Shown: positions 31,376 through 40,627, counted from the stretch's first letter. The stretch: 49,851 nucleotides of DNA from Lachnospiraceae bacterium UBA3316 (GCA_002361955.1 DESK01000050.1:29397-79247); one strand, 5' to 3'. Notes: generated by a model from the letters alone, not told the origin. Numbers and translations are program-made.

Positions 31376-32011
31376 ATGTTAAGAGGTGCTTTTTTGAAGA
31401 CATTTCCTAAGCCGCTCACAGCAGAGGAAGAGAGGATGTACCTGAAGAAGTATGGGGAGGGCGACCAGGAAGCGCGCAGGGTTCTCATAGAGCGCAATCT
31501 GAGGCTGGTGGCGCACGTGGCAAAGAAGTACCAGGGCGCGGAGGAGGACGCGGATGATCTGATTTCGATAGGGACCATCGGCCTGATCAAGGCAGTCACC
31601 ACCTTCGACCATACAAAGAATAACAGGCTGGCCACTTATGCCGCCAGGTGCATAGACAATGAGCTGCTGATGATGTTCCGGATGAGAAAGAAGATATCCA
31701 GGGAGGTTTCCCTCTACGAACCGATCGGTACGGACAGGGAGGGGAATGAAATCAGCCTTCTGGACATTATCGAGGGGGAACATGTGGATGTCCCGGAGAT
31801 CATGGATCTGGAGTCGGATACCAGGAAACTGTACCAGGCGCTGAAGGAAGCCCTGTCGGAGAGGGAGCAGGAGGTGCTGCGCCTGCGATATGGACTGTTC
31901 GGGGCGGAGGAAAAGACCCAGAGGGAGATTGCAGACGGGCTTGGAATTTCCCGCTCCTATGTGTCACGGATCGAGAAGTCAGCCCTTAGAAAACTGAAGG
32001 ATTTTTTTTAG
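31376..32011 (+). CDS. sigK: RNA polymerase sporulation sigma factor SigK
   Basis: SigK directs late mother-cell transcription (cortex, coat, lysis) during sporulation. The 211-residue protein closely follows B. subtilis SigK: FPKPLTAEEERMYLKKYGEGDQEARRVLIERNLRLVAHVAKKYQ, EDADDLISIGTIGLIKAV, LATYAARCIDNELLM, SLYEPIGTDREGNEISLLDI and the region 4 helix-turn-helix KTQREIADGLGISRSYVSRIEKSALRKL. It lacks a long hydrophobic pro-sequence, with only about nine residues before FPKPL. A TTG at 31394 (after AGAGGTG) is an alternative start. No skin-type insertion is seen in the gene. Confidence 0.93.
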   Translation: MLRGAFLKTFPKPLTAEEERMYLKKYGEGDQEARRVLIERNLRLVAHVAKKYQGAEEDADDLISIGTIGLIKAVTTFDHTKNNRLATYAARCIDNELLMMFRMRKKISREVSLYEPIGTDREGNEISLLDIIEGEHVDVPEIMDLESDTRKLYQALKEALSEREQEVLRLRYGLFGAEEKTQREIADGLGISRSYVSRIEKSALRKLKDFF

Positions 32012-32554
32012 ATGATTTATTTACTGGAAAACCCGGAAAGGGAACAAGAGAGAACACTGGCCCGCCGGCTTCTGGCCCGGGGACTGGAGAGGGAATATGG
32101 GATCAAGGGAGAACCTCTGATAGAGACGGCCCCTCTGGGGAAGCCCTACTTGGCGGACTATCCCTGGATCCATTTTAATTACAGCCATTGTACCAAAGGG
32201 ATCCTCTGCGGGATCTCAGAGGAGGAGATTGGCGTAGACATTGAGGGGATCATTCCCTACAAAGAACGCTTTGCCGCCCGTATCTGCCACAGGAGGGAGC
32301 TTTCCATGGTTTTGGAGGCTGAAGACAGGGACGCCATGCTGACGGCCGTATGGACGGGGAAAGAGAGCTATATGAAGTATTTGGGCCTGGGCCTTCGGAG
32401 GGATCTGCGCGAGATCGACCTGTCAGAGGCCCTGATGAGGCAGGTGCCGCTGGACGGCGTTTATCTCCACAGCCGCCTCAATGGGGAGTACGGCCTGTGC
32501 GTCTGCTGCCGGGAACCCTCGGTCATTATTCATAAAGTGAAAAAAGACAGCTAA
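32012..32554 (+). CDS. 4'-phosphopantetheinyl transferase (Sfp-type)
   Basis: Sfp-type enzymes transfer phosphopantetheine from CoA to a Ser of acyl or peptidyl carrier proteins. The 180-residue protein has GKPYLADYPWIHFNYSHC, then ISEEEIGVDIEGI with the Mg-binding Asp/Glu, and WTGKESYMKYLGLGL with the third acidic residue and lysine. These are the P1-P3 motifs. It begins on the base after the sigK stop, so it is translationally coupled. Which carrier protein it serves is not evident here; it may simply act on fatty acid synthase ACP. A terminator follows. Confidence 0.9.
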   Translation: MIYLLENPEREQERTLARRLLARGLEREYGIKGEPLIETAPLGKPYLADYPWIHFNYSHCTKGILCGISEEEIGVDIEGIIPYKERFAARICHRRELSMVLEAEDRDAMLTAVWTGKESYMKYLGLGLRRDLREIDLSEALMRQVPLDGVYLHSRLNGEYGLCVCCREPSVIIHKVKKDS

Positions 32555-32568
32555 AGACAGCTTTGGAG

Positions 32569-32606
32569 ACTGTTCGGAAACGTGTATCCGGGCAGTTTTC
32601 TTTTTT
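32569..32606 (+). terminator. Rho-independent terminator of the sigK-PPTase unit
   Basis: ACTGTTCGGA (32569-32578) pairs with TCCGGGCAGT (32587-32596), including two G-T wobbles, followed by TTTCTTTTTT. Confidence 0.82.
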
Positions 32607-32668
32607 CTTGAAATCCTATAAATAATAAGATATAATAACAGACAAAAAGAGAAGAAAGGAGAGCTGTA

Positions 32669-34201
32669 TTGTTCAGTATGATATGCTCAGCCGCTCTGTG
32701 TGGCATAAAGGCGGAAATCATCCATGTGGAGGTGGATGTGGGGGAGGGGCTGCCCCTGTTTCTCATGGTAGGCTATCTGTCCTCCCAGGTAAAGGAGGCC
32801 CAGGAGCGGGTGAAGACAGCCATGAAAAACAGTGGCCTGCGCCTGGCTCCACGAAGAATCACGGTCAATCTTTCACCGGCAGATATCAGAAAGGAGGGGG
32901 CGGGCTACGACCTGCCGATCGCTGTGGCGGTGCTGGCCTCTTACGGCCATATCCCCCGGCAGGCCCTTCAGGGCATCCTGATGGCCGGGGAGCTCAGCCT
33001 GAACGGGGAGATCTGCCCGGTCCGGGGCGTGCTGCCCATGGTGCGCCAGGCAGCGGCCGCAGGGTTTCGCTGCTGCATCGTTCCAAAGAAAAACGAGAAA
33101 GAGGGGGCGGTGATCAAAGGGATCCGGGTGATCGGAGTCTCTACGCTGCAGGAGGTGATCAGCTACCTGAACGGGAAGCACGCCATAGAACCGGCTGCTT
33201 TTTGCATGGAGGACATGCTTGCCGCAGGGAAGGGGGCAAAGTACGATTTCAGGGAGATCAACGGGCAGGAGGCCGTAAAACGGGCGGCGGAGGTGGCTGT
33301 TTCAGGGATGCACAACCTGCTTTTGATCGGCCCTCCGGGCTCCGGCAAATCGATGACGGCCAGGTGTATTCCAGGCATACTGCCGGATCTTTCCCTGGAG
33401 GAGAGCCTGGAGATTTCGGAGATCTACAGCGTGGCAGGGCTTTTGCAGGAACAGGAGCCTTTGATCCTGCAGCGCCCCTTCCGCTCGCCGCACCATACCG
33501 TTTCCGCCCAGGCGCTGGCGGGAGGGGGCAGATATCCTAGGCCGGGGGAGCTGAGCCTGGCCCACCGGGGCGTGCTGTTTTTAGATGAGATGCCGGAATT
33601 CCGCCGGGAGACCTTTGAGGTGCTGCGCCAGCCCATGGAGGAGGGGCAGATACAGATCAGCAGGGTTTCCGGCAGTATCACCTATCCGGCAAAGGCCATG
33701 GTGGTGGCGGCGATGAATCCCTGTAAGTGCGGCTACTATCCCGACCTGGGCAGATGCAGCTGTACGCCGGGGGAGATCCGGCACTATCTGGGAAAGATCA
33801 GCCAGCCCCTGCTTGACAGGATCGACGTCACCATCGAGGCGCCGGAGGTAGCCTACGGACAGCTGACCTCCGGCAGAAGGAACGAGTCCTCGGAGGAAAT
33901 CAGAAAGCGGGTCGTAAAGGCCCACGAGATACAGAGGGAGCGGTATGAGGGAACGTCCATTCATTTTAATTCTGAGCTTACGGCGGAGGGGATTCGCAGC
34001 TGCTGCCCCCTGGGGGAGAAGGAAAGCCGTATGATGGAGGAGGCCTATGAAAGGCTGGGGCTCAGCGCCAGAGGCTACTACCGGATCCTGAAGGTAGCCA
34101 GGACGATCGCGGATCTGGCGGGAAGCCGCAGGATCTCCTGTGACCATATCGCGGAGGCTGTCTGCTACCGCTCGATCGAAAAGAAATTCTGGGATGCATG
34201 A
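32669..34201 (+). CDS. yifB: YifB/ComM-family Mg-chelatase-like AAA ATPase
   Basis: YifB/ComM proteins are hexameric AAA+ helicases that promote branch migration during natural transformation in some bacteria. The 510-residue protein begins FSMICSAALCGIKAEIIHVEVDV, has the N-terminal Lon-substrate-like domain (RRITVNLSPADIRKEGAGYDLPIAVAVL), Walker A LLIGPPGSGKSMTAR, the Mg-chelatase segment RPFRSPHHTVSAQALAGGG, and Walker B GVLFLDEMPEFRRETFEVLRQPMEEGQ. MNPCKCGYYPD supplies the sensor/zinc-like loop. TTG at 32669 is chosen because AGAAAGGAG lies just upstream; an ATG nine bases on is possible. dprA follows 13 bases later, a pairing that suggests a DNA-uptake or recombination role. Confidence 0.94.
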   Translation: MFSMICSAALCGIKAEIIHVEVDVGEGLPLFLMVGYLSSQVKEAQERVKTAMKNSGLRLAPRRITVNLSPADIRKEGAGYDLPIAVAVLASYGHIPRQALQGILMAGELSLNGEICPVRGVLPMVRQAAAAGFRCCIVPKKNEKEGAVIKGIRVIGVSTLQEVISYLNGKHAIEPAAFCMEDMLAAGKGAKYDFREINGQEAVKRAAEVAVSGMHNLLLIGPPGSGKSMTARCIPGILPDLSLEESLEISEIYSVAGLLQEQEPLILQRPFRSPHHTVSAQALAGGGRYPRPGELSLAHRGVLFLDEMPEFRRETFEVLRQPMEEGQIQISRVSGSITYPAKAMVVAAMNPCKCGYYPDLGRCSCTPGEIRHYLGKISQPLLDRIDVTIEAPEVAYGQLTSGRRNESSEEIRKRVVKAHEIQRERYEGTSIHFNSELTAEGIRSCCPLGEKESRMMEEAYERLGLSARGYYRILKVARTIADLAGSRRISCDHIAEAVCYRSIEKKFWDA

Positions 34202-34214
34202 AGGAGGAAAACGT

Positions 34215-35291
34215 ATGGAGGAATACTGGCTGTGGCTGTGCAGCCAAAAGGAACTGTACCGCAGGCATATCGCCTGCCTGCTTGGGAGGTTTGCCACGCC
34301 GGAAGGTGTCTTTCGGGCGTCGAAGAGGGAGATTGAAAAGGTGGGGGGAATCAGCGCGGAGCAGGCGGAGGCCCTGGACAAGAGCAGGCAGGGCTTTGAC
34401 GGGAGGGAGAGCCTGGAAAAGCTGGAAAAACAGGGAATGCGATTTATCAGCATCGCCCAAGGGCAGTATCCAGACAGGCTTCGAAGGATTCCCGATCCGC
34501 CCTTCGGGCTTTTCGTAAAAGGCGGCCTTCCGGAGGAGGGAAAGAGGAGCGTGGGGATTGTGGGGGCCAGGCGGTGCAGCAGCTATGGAAGACGGATGGC
34601 GGAGAAGCTGGCCGCGTCCCTGGCTCAGTGCGGGGCGCAGATCATCAGCGGGATGGCTATGGGGATCGACGGCTACGCCCAGGAGGCGGCCTTAAGGGAA
34701 GGGGGAGCCAGCTTTGCGGTGCTTGGCTGCGGCGCGGATGTGTGTTATCCACGGCAGAACAGGGAGCTGTACGGGAGGCTTCCGGAGTCCGGCGGTGTTC
34801 TCTCGGAGTACCCGCCCGGAAGGGAGCCCCTGCCGCTTCATTTTCCGATCAGAAACCGCCTGATCAGCGGCCTGTCAGACGTGCTGCTGGTCATAGAAGC
34901 CAGGGAGCGCAGCGGCTCCCTGATCACGGCGGATCTGGCGCTGGAGCAGGGGAAGGACGTGTACGCGCTGCCGGGCAGGGTGGGGGATCCCCTGAGCGCC
35001 GGCTGCAATTACCTGATTTCCCAGGGAGCGGGAATTATTTCATCAGGAAAAGAATTGTTAGAAAGTTTGAATTTTCATAAACCAAACCATAAGAAAAAAG
35101 AAAATCCAAAGAATCTACTTGAAACGAGAGAAAAAGTGTTGTATAGTTGTGTGGATTTGCATCCAAAAAGCCTGCATGAAATCGCGTCGGAGGCAGGGCT
35201 TCCGATACAGGAGATCATGGCAGCGCTTACGGCTCTGGAGATGAAGGGCATTGTTGAAGAGCCGATGAAGAACTACTATGTAAGAAGATAG
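34215..35291 (+). CDS. dprA: DNA-processing protein DprA (Smf)
   Basis: DprA binds incoming single-stranded DNA and loads RecA in transformation. The 358-residue protein has a SAM-like N-terminal domain, then the Rossmann-like DprA core: VGIVGARRCSSYGRRMAEKLA, IISGMAMGIDGYAQEAAL, VLGCGADVCYPRQNREL, GGVLSEYPPGREPLPLHFPIRNRLISGLSD, and ERSGSLITADLALEQGKDVYALPG. The C-terminal winged helix reads HEIASEAGLPIQEIMAALTALEMKGIV. AAGGAGGAAAACGT precedes the ATG. It has the order yifB-dprA-topA-codY known from Firmicutes. Confidence 0.96.
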   Translation: MEEYWLWLCSQKELYRRHIACLLGRFATPEGVFRASKREIEKVGGISAEQAEALDKSRQGFDGRESLEKLEKQGMRFISIAQGQYPDRLRRIPDPPFGLFVKGGLPEEGKRSVGIVGARRCSSYGRRMAEKLAASLAQCGAQIISGMAMGIDGYAQEAALREGGASFAVLGCGADVCYPRQNRELYGRLPESGGVLSEYPPGREPLPLHFPIRNRLISGLSDVLLVIEARERSGSLITADLALEQGKDVYALPGRVGDPLSAGCNYLISQGAGIISSGKELLESLNFHKPNHKKKENPKNLLETREKVLYSCVDLHPKSLHEIASEAGLPIQEIMAALTALEMKGIVEEPMKNYYVRR

Positions 35292-35374
35292 GCAGCAATA
35301 TAGATTTTGCGGCCGTTTTGCCACAGGGCGAAGCGGCTGCCGGACTTTGGGTTAGTTTATTATGGGGGGGAAAC

Positions 35375-37453
35375 ATGGCTAAGTATTTAGTTATTGTTGA
35401 GTCACCGACAAAGGTTAAGACGATCAAGAAATTTTTAGGCGCCAATTATGAAGTGGCAGCTTCTAACGGGCATGTGCGGGATCTTCCTAAGAGCCAGCTT
35501 GGCATCGACGTGGAGAACGACTATGAGCCGAAATATATTACGATCAGGGGAAAGGGGGAGGTGCTTGCGGCATTGCGCAAGTCCGCGAAAAAGGCGGATA
35601 AGGTTTTTCTCGCCACTGACCCTGACCGGGAAGGGGAGGCTATTTCCTGGCATTTGTCAAAGGCGCTGAAATTGGAGGAAAAGAATATCTACCGCATCAC
35701 CTTCAATGAGATCACAAAGAGCGCGGTAAAGGAGTCGTTAAAGAAGCCGCGGAAGCTGGATATGGATCTGGTGGACGCCCAGCAGGCCAGGAGAATCCTG
35801 GACCGTATGGTGGGATACAGGATCAGCCCGGTGCTTTGGGCAAAGGTGAAGAGGGGGCTCAGCGCAGGCCGTGTACAGTCTGTGGCTCTCCGCATTATCG
35901 CGGACCGGGAGGAGGAGATCAACGCCTTTATCCCGGAGGAATACTGGACTTTGGAGGCAGTCTTTGACGTTCAGGGGGAGAAGAAGCCCCTGACGGCGAA
36001 ATTTTACGGGACAGATAAAAAGAAGATGCAGATCCGCTCCAGGGAGGAGCTGGATCAGATTCTGGAGGAACTGAAGGGAGCCGAGTACCGGGTGGCTGAT
36101 GTGAAAAAGGGGGAGCGTATCAAGAAGGCGCCTCTTCCCTTCACCACCAGTACCCTGCAGCAGGAGGCCTCAAAGATCCTGAATTTTTCCACGCAGAAGA
36201 CGATGAAGGTGGCCCAGCAGCTCTATGAAGGAATCGATATCAAGGGAAACGGCACCGTAGGTTTGATCACCTACCTGAGAACGGACTCCACCCGTATTTC
36301 TGAAGAGGCGGACCAGGCGGCCAGGGCTTTTCTGGAAAGCAGGTATGGAAGTGAGTATGTGGCGAAGACGCGGCAGGAGGCAAAGAGCGGAAAGAAGATC
36401 CAGGATGCCCACGAGGCGATCCGCCCCTCCGACATCACACGGACACCCTTTGATATTAAGGAGTCTCTGAGCAGGGATCAGTACAGGCTGTACCAGCTGA
36501 TCTGGAAGCGTTTCGCGGCCAGCCGCATGGAGTCGGCCAGATATGAGACCACCTCTGTGAAGATCAGCGCAGGGGAGTACCGGTTTACCGTGGCGGCTTC
36601 CAAGCAGGTCTTCGACGGCTTTATGGCAGTCTATGTGCAGGAGGGAGACGAGGAGGCCACAGGAAATCTGCTGGCAAAAGGGATTGACAGGGATACCCTT
36701 CTTTCCCTGCGGGATTTTGAGAGCAAACAGCACTTTACCCAGCCACCTGCCCATTATACGGAGGCAGCCCTGGTAAAGACCCTGGAGGAGCTTGGCATCG
36801 GAAGACCCAGCACCTACGCCCCTACCATCACCACGATCATCGGCAGGCGGTATGTGGCCAAGGAAAATAAAAACCTCTATATAACAGAGCTTGGGGAGGT
36901 AGTAAACACCATTATGCTGCAGGCTTTCCCTAGCATCGTAGATGTGAATTTTACGGCGAATATGGAGTCCCTGCTCGATAAAGTGGAGGAGGGAGTCGTC
37001 AACTGGAAGACTGTGGTCAGAAATTTCTACCCGGATCTGGACGAGGCGGTAAAAAATGCCGAGATGCAGTTGGAGCAGGTGAAGATCGAGGATGAGGTCA
37101 CAGACGTGGTCTGCGAGGAATGCGGCAGGAATATGGTGGTCAAATACGGCCCCCACGGGCGTTTCCTGGCCTGCCCGGGCTTTCCGGAGTGCCGCAACAC
37201 GAAGCCGTATCTCGAGAAAATCGGCGTTTCCTGTCCGAAGTGCGGGAAGGATATCGTACTGCGGAAGACGAAGAAAGGCAGGAGGTATTACGGCTGCGAA
37301 GATAATCCGGAGTGCGACTTTATGTCCTGGCAGAGGCCGTCGGAGAAAAAATGCCCCGCCTGCGGCAAATATATGCTGGAAAAGGGAAATAAATTAGTTT
37401 GTTCTGACAGTTCCTGCGGCTATGTTGAGAAAAATCAGGGGACAAAGGAGTAA
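35375..37453 (+). CDS. topA: DNA topoisomerase I (type IA)
   Basis: TopA relaxes negative supercoils. The 692-residue protein has the Toprim domain (LVIVESPTKVKTIKKFLG, NGHVRDLPKSQLGID, DPDREGEAISWHL), the catalytic tyrosine Y300 in ITYLRTDSTRIS, and QDAHEAIRPSD. Three C-terminal zinc fingers start CEECGRNMVVKYGPHG, CPKCGKDIVLRKTKKG and CPACGKYMLEKGNK; the second and third CxxC pairs follow at fixed distances. The ATG at 35375 lies after a G-rich GGGGGGG ribosome site. An upstream in-frame ATG exists at 35318 but homologs begin MAKYLVIVES. Confidence 0.97.
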   Translation: MAKYLVIVESPTKVKTIKKFLGANYEVAASNGHVRDLPKSQLGIDVENDYEPKYITIRGKGEVLAALRKSAKKADKVFLATDPDREGEAISWHLSKALKLEEKNIYRITFNEITKSAVKESLKKPRKLDMDLVDAQQARRILDRMVGYRISPVLWAKVKRGLSAGRVQSVALRIIADREEEINAFIPEEYWTLEAVFDVQGEKKPLTAKFYGTDKKKMQIRSREELDQILEELKGAEYRVADVKKGERIKKAPLPFTTSTLQQEASKILNFSTQKTMKVAQQLYEGIDIKGNGTVGLITYLRTDSTRISEEADQAARAFLESRYGSEYVAKTRQEAKSGKKIQDAHEAIRPSDITRTPFDIKESLSRDQYRLYQLIWKRFAASRMESARYETTSVKISAGEYRFTVAASKQVFDGFMAVYVQEGDEEATGNLLAKGIDRDTLLSLRDFESKQHFTQPPAHYTEAALVKTLEELGIGRPSTYAPTITTIIGRRYVAKENKNLYITELGEVVNTIMLQAFPSIVDVNFTANMESLLDKVEEGVVNWKTVVRNFYPDLDEAVKNAEMQLEQVKIEDEVTDVVCEECGRNMVVKYGPHGRFLACPGFPECRNTKPYLEKIGVSCPKCGKDIVLRKTKKGRRYYGCEDNPECDFMSWQRPSEKKCPACGKYMLEKGNKLVCSDSSCGYVEKNQGTKE

Positions 37454-37499
37454 AGAAGGCGTTTAGATTTCGCTTTTTGGGAAATATTATCTTTTTTTG

Positions 37500-37528
37500 T
37501 TGAAAATCAGAAAATTGTATGCTAAAAT
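37500..37528 (+). promoter_or_regulatory. codY promoter overlapped by a probable CodY box
   Basis: TTGAAA (37500-37505), a 17-base spacer ending TATGC, and TAAAAT (37523-37528). GAAAATCAGAAAATT (37502-37516) overlaps the -35 and spacer and matches the CodY consensus AATTTTCWGAAAATT at 11 of 15 positions, with the right half perfect. This suggests that CodY represses its own gene. Confidence 0.72.
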
Positions 37529-37607
37529 TTTAATTGGCATAAAATATCAGTAACCATTAATGTAACAATGTCAGCTTTGGGGTGGAGTGGACAAGTCAGG
37601 AGGAGAC

Positions 37608-38393
37608 ATGAGCGTACAATTACTTGATAAGACCAGAAAGATAAACAAACTTTTGCACAATAATAATTCCAGCAAGGTGGTTTTCAATGATATCTGCGAA
37701 GTTCTGACAGAGATCCTGGATTCTAACATTCTGGTGATCAGCAAAAAAGGAAAGGTGCTGGGTGTAAGTTTATGTGAAGGCGTGGAGGAGATCAGGGAGT
37801 TGATTGAGGATGAAGTAGGCGGTTACATTGACTCCATGCTAAATGAGAGGCTTTTAGGCGTATTGTCAACAAAGGAAAACGTAAATTTAGAGACGCTGGG
37901 CTTCGAGGGAGAGGGCGTCAAAAAATACCAGGCGATCATTAATCCCATTGATATCGCGGGAGAGCGTCTGGGAACAGTCTTTATGTACAAGAACGGCAGC
38001 CAGTATGACATCGATGACATCATTCTCAGCGAGTATGGCACTACTGTGGTGGGCCTTGAGATGATGCGGTCCGTTCATGAGGAGAACGCGGAGGAGAATC
38101 GGAAAATTCAGATTGTGAAATCTGCAATCAGCACCCTGTCATTTTCCGAGCTGGAGGCGATCGTTCATATTTTCGACGAGCTGGACGGCACAGAGGGAAT
38201 TTTGGTAGCCAGCAAGATCGCGGACCGGGTGGGAATCACACGGTCGGTGATCGTCAATGCCCTGAGAAAATTTGAGAGCGCCGGCGTAATTGAGTCCCGT
38301 TCTTCCGGTATGAAGGGAACGTACATCAAGGTAATCAACGATGTGATTTTCGACGAGCTGGACGAAATCAGAAAACAGAAGAAAAAAGGCTAG
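37608..38393 (+). CDS. codY: GTP-sensing global transcriptional regulator CodY
   Basis: CodY senses branched-chain amino acids and GTP and represses nutrient-scavenging, metabolism and sporulation genes during growth. The 261-residue protein starts MSVQLLDKTRKINKLLHNNNSSKVVFNDICEVLTEIL, has a GAF domain, then the winged helix ASKIADRVGITRSVIVNALRKFESAGVIESRSSGMKGTYIKV, the invariant CodY DNA-binding helix. CAGGAGGAGAC precedes the chosen ATG; an in-frame GTG lies 21 bases upstream. Confidence 0.97.
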   Translation: MSVQLLDKTRKINKLLHNNNSSKVVFNDICEVLTEILDSNILVISKKGKVLGVSLCEGVEEIRELIEDEVGGYIDSMLNERLLGVLSTKENVNLETLGFEGEGVKKYQAIINPIDIAGERLGTVFMYKNGSQYDIDDIILSEYGTTVVGLEMMRSVHEENAEENRKIQIVKSAISTLSFSELEAIVHIFDELDGTEGILVASKIADRVGITRSVIVNALRKFESAGVIESRSSGMKGTYIKVINDVIFDELDEIRKQKKKG

Positions 38394-38400
38394 CGATGAA

Positions 38401-38437
38401 AAGCATCTCCCGGGGAAACCTGTGGGGCTGCTTTTTT
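38401..38437 (+). terminator. Rho-independent terminator after codY
   Basis: AGCATCTCC near 38402 pairs with GGGGCTGCT ending near 38432, with one internal mismatch, followed by TTTTTT. The 308-base gap to groES then holds AT-rich sequence, a promoter and CIRCE. Confidence 0.68.
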
Positions 38438-38581
38438 GTTGCGCGATTGGGAACGCAGCTATGCCTGGTCTGCCAGGTTATAAAAAAATTATAAAATACA
38501 AAAAATTAAGAAAATAAAAGGAAAACAAAGTAAACAGGAGAAAAAAAGAATTATACGATAGTTTCATGGGAATAATTCCGT

Positions 38582-38610
38582 TTGCACATTCCAGCCGGAT
38601 TCACTATTAT
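38582..38610 (+). promoter_or_regulatory. Promoter of groES-groEL
   Basis: TTGCAC (38582-38587), a 17-base spacer, TATTAT (38605-38610), with CIRCE beginning 12 bases downstream. Confidence 0.75.
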
Positions 38611-38621
38611 ATGATCAATGG

Positions 38622-38648
38622 TTAGCACTCAATAAAAGCGAGTGCTAA
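38622..38648 (+). promoter_or_regulatory. CIRCE operator upstream of groES
   Basis: A perfect TTAGCACTC (38622-38630), a 9-base spacer and GAGTGCTAA (38640-38648), the same site as at hrcA. HrcA from the same window should repress both operons. Confidence 0.98.
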
Positions 38649-38701
38649 TAAACTAACAAAGGCAGAAATACCTGATCTAAATTTTAAGGAGGCGTCATAC
38701 A

Positions 38702-38986
38702 ATGAAATTAATACCTTTAGGTGACAGAGTTGTATTAAAACAGTTTGAAGCAGAGGAGACGACAAAATCAGGGATTATCCTGGCAAGCAAATCTCAGGAG
38801 AAGCCCCAGGAGGCAGAGGTTATCGCAGTCGGACCGGGCGGAATGGTTGACGGCAAGGAAGTAATGATGCAGGTGAAACCGGGAGATAAGGTAATCTATT
38901 CAAAATATGCCGGAAATGAAGTGAAGCTGGAAGACGAAGAATATATTATTGTAAAACAGAGCGACATTTTAGCAGTTGTAGAATAA
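38702..38986 (+). CDS. groES: Co-chaperonin GroES
   Basis: GroES is the heptameric lid of the GroEL folding chamber. The 94-residue protein reads MKLIPLGDRVVLKQFEAEETTKSGIILA, has the mobile loop, VIAVGPGG, KPGDKVIYSKYAGNEVKLEDEEYIIVKQSDILAVVE. AAGGAGGCG precedes the ATG. groEL begins 18 bases after its stop, and both follow the CIRCE operator. Confidence 0.98.
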   Translation: MKLIPLGDRVVLKQFEAEETTKSGIILASKSQEKPQEAEVIAVGPGGMVDGKEVMMQVKPGDKVIYSKYAGNEVKLEDEEYIIVKQSDILAVVE

Positions 38987-39004
38987 TCGAGGAGGCAAAG
39001 AACC

Positions 39005-40627
39005 ATGGCAAAGGAAATCAAATACGGAGCAGAGGCAAGAGCAGCCTTGGAGGCTGGCGTAGATAAGCTGGCAAATACAGTAAAAGTGACGTTAGGACCG
39101 AAAGGCAGAAATGTAGTGCTGGATAAGCAGTTTGGCACACCGCTGATCACCAACGACGGCGTGACGATCGCAAAGGAGATTGAGCTTGAGGACGCGTTTG
39201 AAAATATGGGCGCTCAGCTTGTAAAGGAAGTAGCGACAAAGACAAACGATGTGGCAGGTGACGGAACTACCACAGCTACCGTTCTGGCTCAGGCAATGAT
39301 CCACGAGGGCATGAAAAACCTGGCGGCAGGCGCGAACCCCATCATTTTGAGAAAGGGCATGAAGAAGGCAACAGCCGCGGCTGTGGCAGCGATCGCGGAC
39401 ATGAGCAGCAAGGTAACGAGCAAGAACCAGATGGCAAGGGTGGCAGCTATCTCAGCAGGAGATGACGAGGTTGGAAACATGGTAGCAGATGCTATGGAGA
39501 AGGTTTCCAACGACGGCGTGATCACCATCGAGGAGTCCAAGACCATGAAGACAGAGCTGGATCTGGTGGAAGGTATGCAGTTTGACAGAGGCTATATCTC
39601 CGCTTACATGGCTACTGATATGGAGAAGATGGAGGCCGTTCTGGAGGATCCGTACATCCTTATCACAGACAAGAAGATTTCTAATATTCAGGAGATACTT
39701 CCGCTGCTGGAGCAGATCGTACAGTCCGGCAAAAAGCTTCTGATCATCGCCGAGGATATTGAGGGCGAGGCTCTGACGACTCTGATTCTGAATAAGCTGC
39801 GCGGAACCTTCCAGGTAGTCGGCGTGAAAGCACCCGGTTACGGCGACAGAAGAAAAGAGATGCTGCAGGATATCGCGATCCTTACAGGCGGCCAGGTGAT
39901 TTCCGAGGAAGTAGGCCTGGAGCTTAAGGAAGCTACCATTGATCAGCTGGGCCGCGCGAAATCCGTAAAAGTACAGAAGGAAAATACGGTGATCGTAGAC
40001 GGTATGGGCGATAAGACGGAGATCCAGAACAGAATCGGCCAGATCAAGGCGACTATCGAGAAGACGACCTCCGAATTTGATAAAGAGAAGCTGCAGGAGA
40101 GACTGGCGAAGCTGGCCGGCGGCGTGGCAGTGATCCGTGTGGGCGCGGCTACAGAGACGGAGATGAAGGAAGCGAAGCTCCGCATGGAGGACGCCCTGAA
40201 TGCTACAAGGGCAGCCGTAGAGGAAGGTATCGTATCAGGAGGCGGTTCTGCTTACATCCACGCATCCAAAGAGGTGGCTAAGCTGGTAGACACCCTGGAG
40301 GGTGACGAGAAGACAGGCGCCTGTGTGATCCTGAAGGCTCTGGATGCTCCGCTGCACCAGATCGCGGCAAATGCCGGACTGGAAGGTGCCGTGATCATTA
40401 ATAAGGTAAAAGAGTCTGCGACAGGCATCGGCTTTGATGCTTACAAAGAGGAGTATGTGGATATGGTAGAGGCAGGCATCCTGGATCCGGCGAAGGTGAC
40501 AAGGAGCGCGCTGCAGAACGCTACCAGCGTGGCAGCTACCTTCCTTACCACAGAGTCCTGTGTGGCAAATATTAAAGAGGACGCTCCGGCTGTGCCGGCA
40601 GGCGGCCAGGGAATGGGCATGATGTAA
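39005..40627 (+). CDS. groEL: Chaperonin GroEL
   Basis: GroEL is the 14-subunit ATP-dependent chaperonin. The 540-residue length is normal. Typical segments are VKVTLGPKGRNVVLDKQFG, NDGVTIAKEIELED, DVAGDGTTTATVLAQAM with the ATPase Asp, APGYGDRRKEML in the apical domain, and AAVEEGIVSGGGSA. The C-terminus ends with the flexible GMGMM tail. Cotranscribed with groES and ended by a terminator 12 bases downstream. Confidence 0.99.
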   Translation: MAKEIKYGAEARAALEAGVDKLANTVKVTLGPKGRNVVLDKQFGTPLITNDGVTIAKEIELEDAFENMGAQLVKEVATKTNDVAGDGTTTATVLAQAMIHEGMKNLAAGANPIILRKGMKKATAAAVAAIADMSSKVTSKNQMARVAAISAGDDEVGNMVADAMEKVSNDGVITIEESKTMKTELDLVEGMQFDRGYISAYMATDMEKMEAVLEDPYILITDKKISNIQEILPLLEQIVQSGKKLLIIAEDIEGEALTTLILNKLRGTFQVVGVKAPGYGDRRKEMLQDIAILTGGQVISEEVGLELKEATIDQLGRAKSVKVQKENTVIVDGMGDKTEIQNRIGQIKATIEKTTSEFDKEKLQERLAKLAGGVAVIRVGAATETEMKEAKLRMEDALNATRAAVEEGIVSGGGSAYIHASKEVAKLVDTLEGDEKTGACVILKALDAPLHQIAANAGLEGAVIINKVKESATGIGFDAYKEEYVDMVEAGILDPAKVTRSALQNATSVAATFLTTESCVANIKEDAPAVPAGGQGMGMM

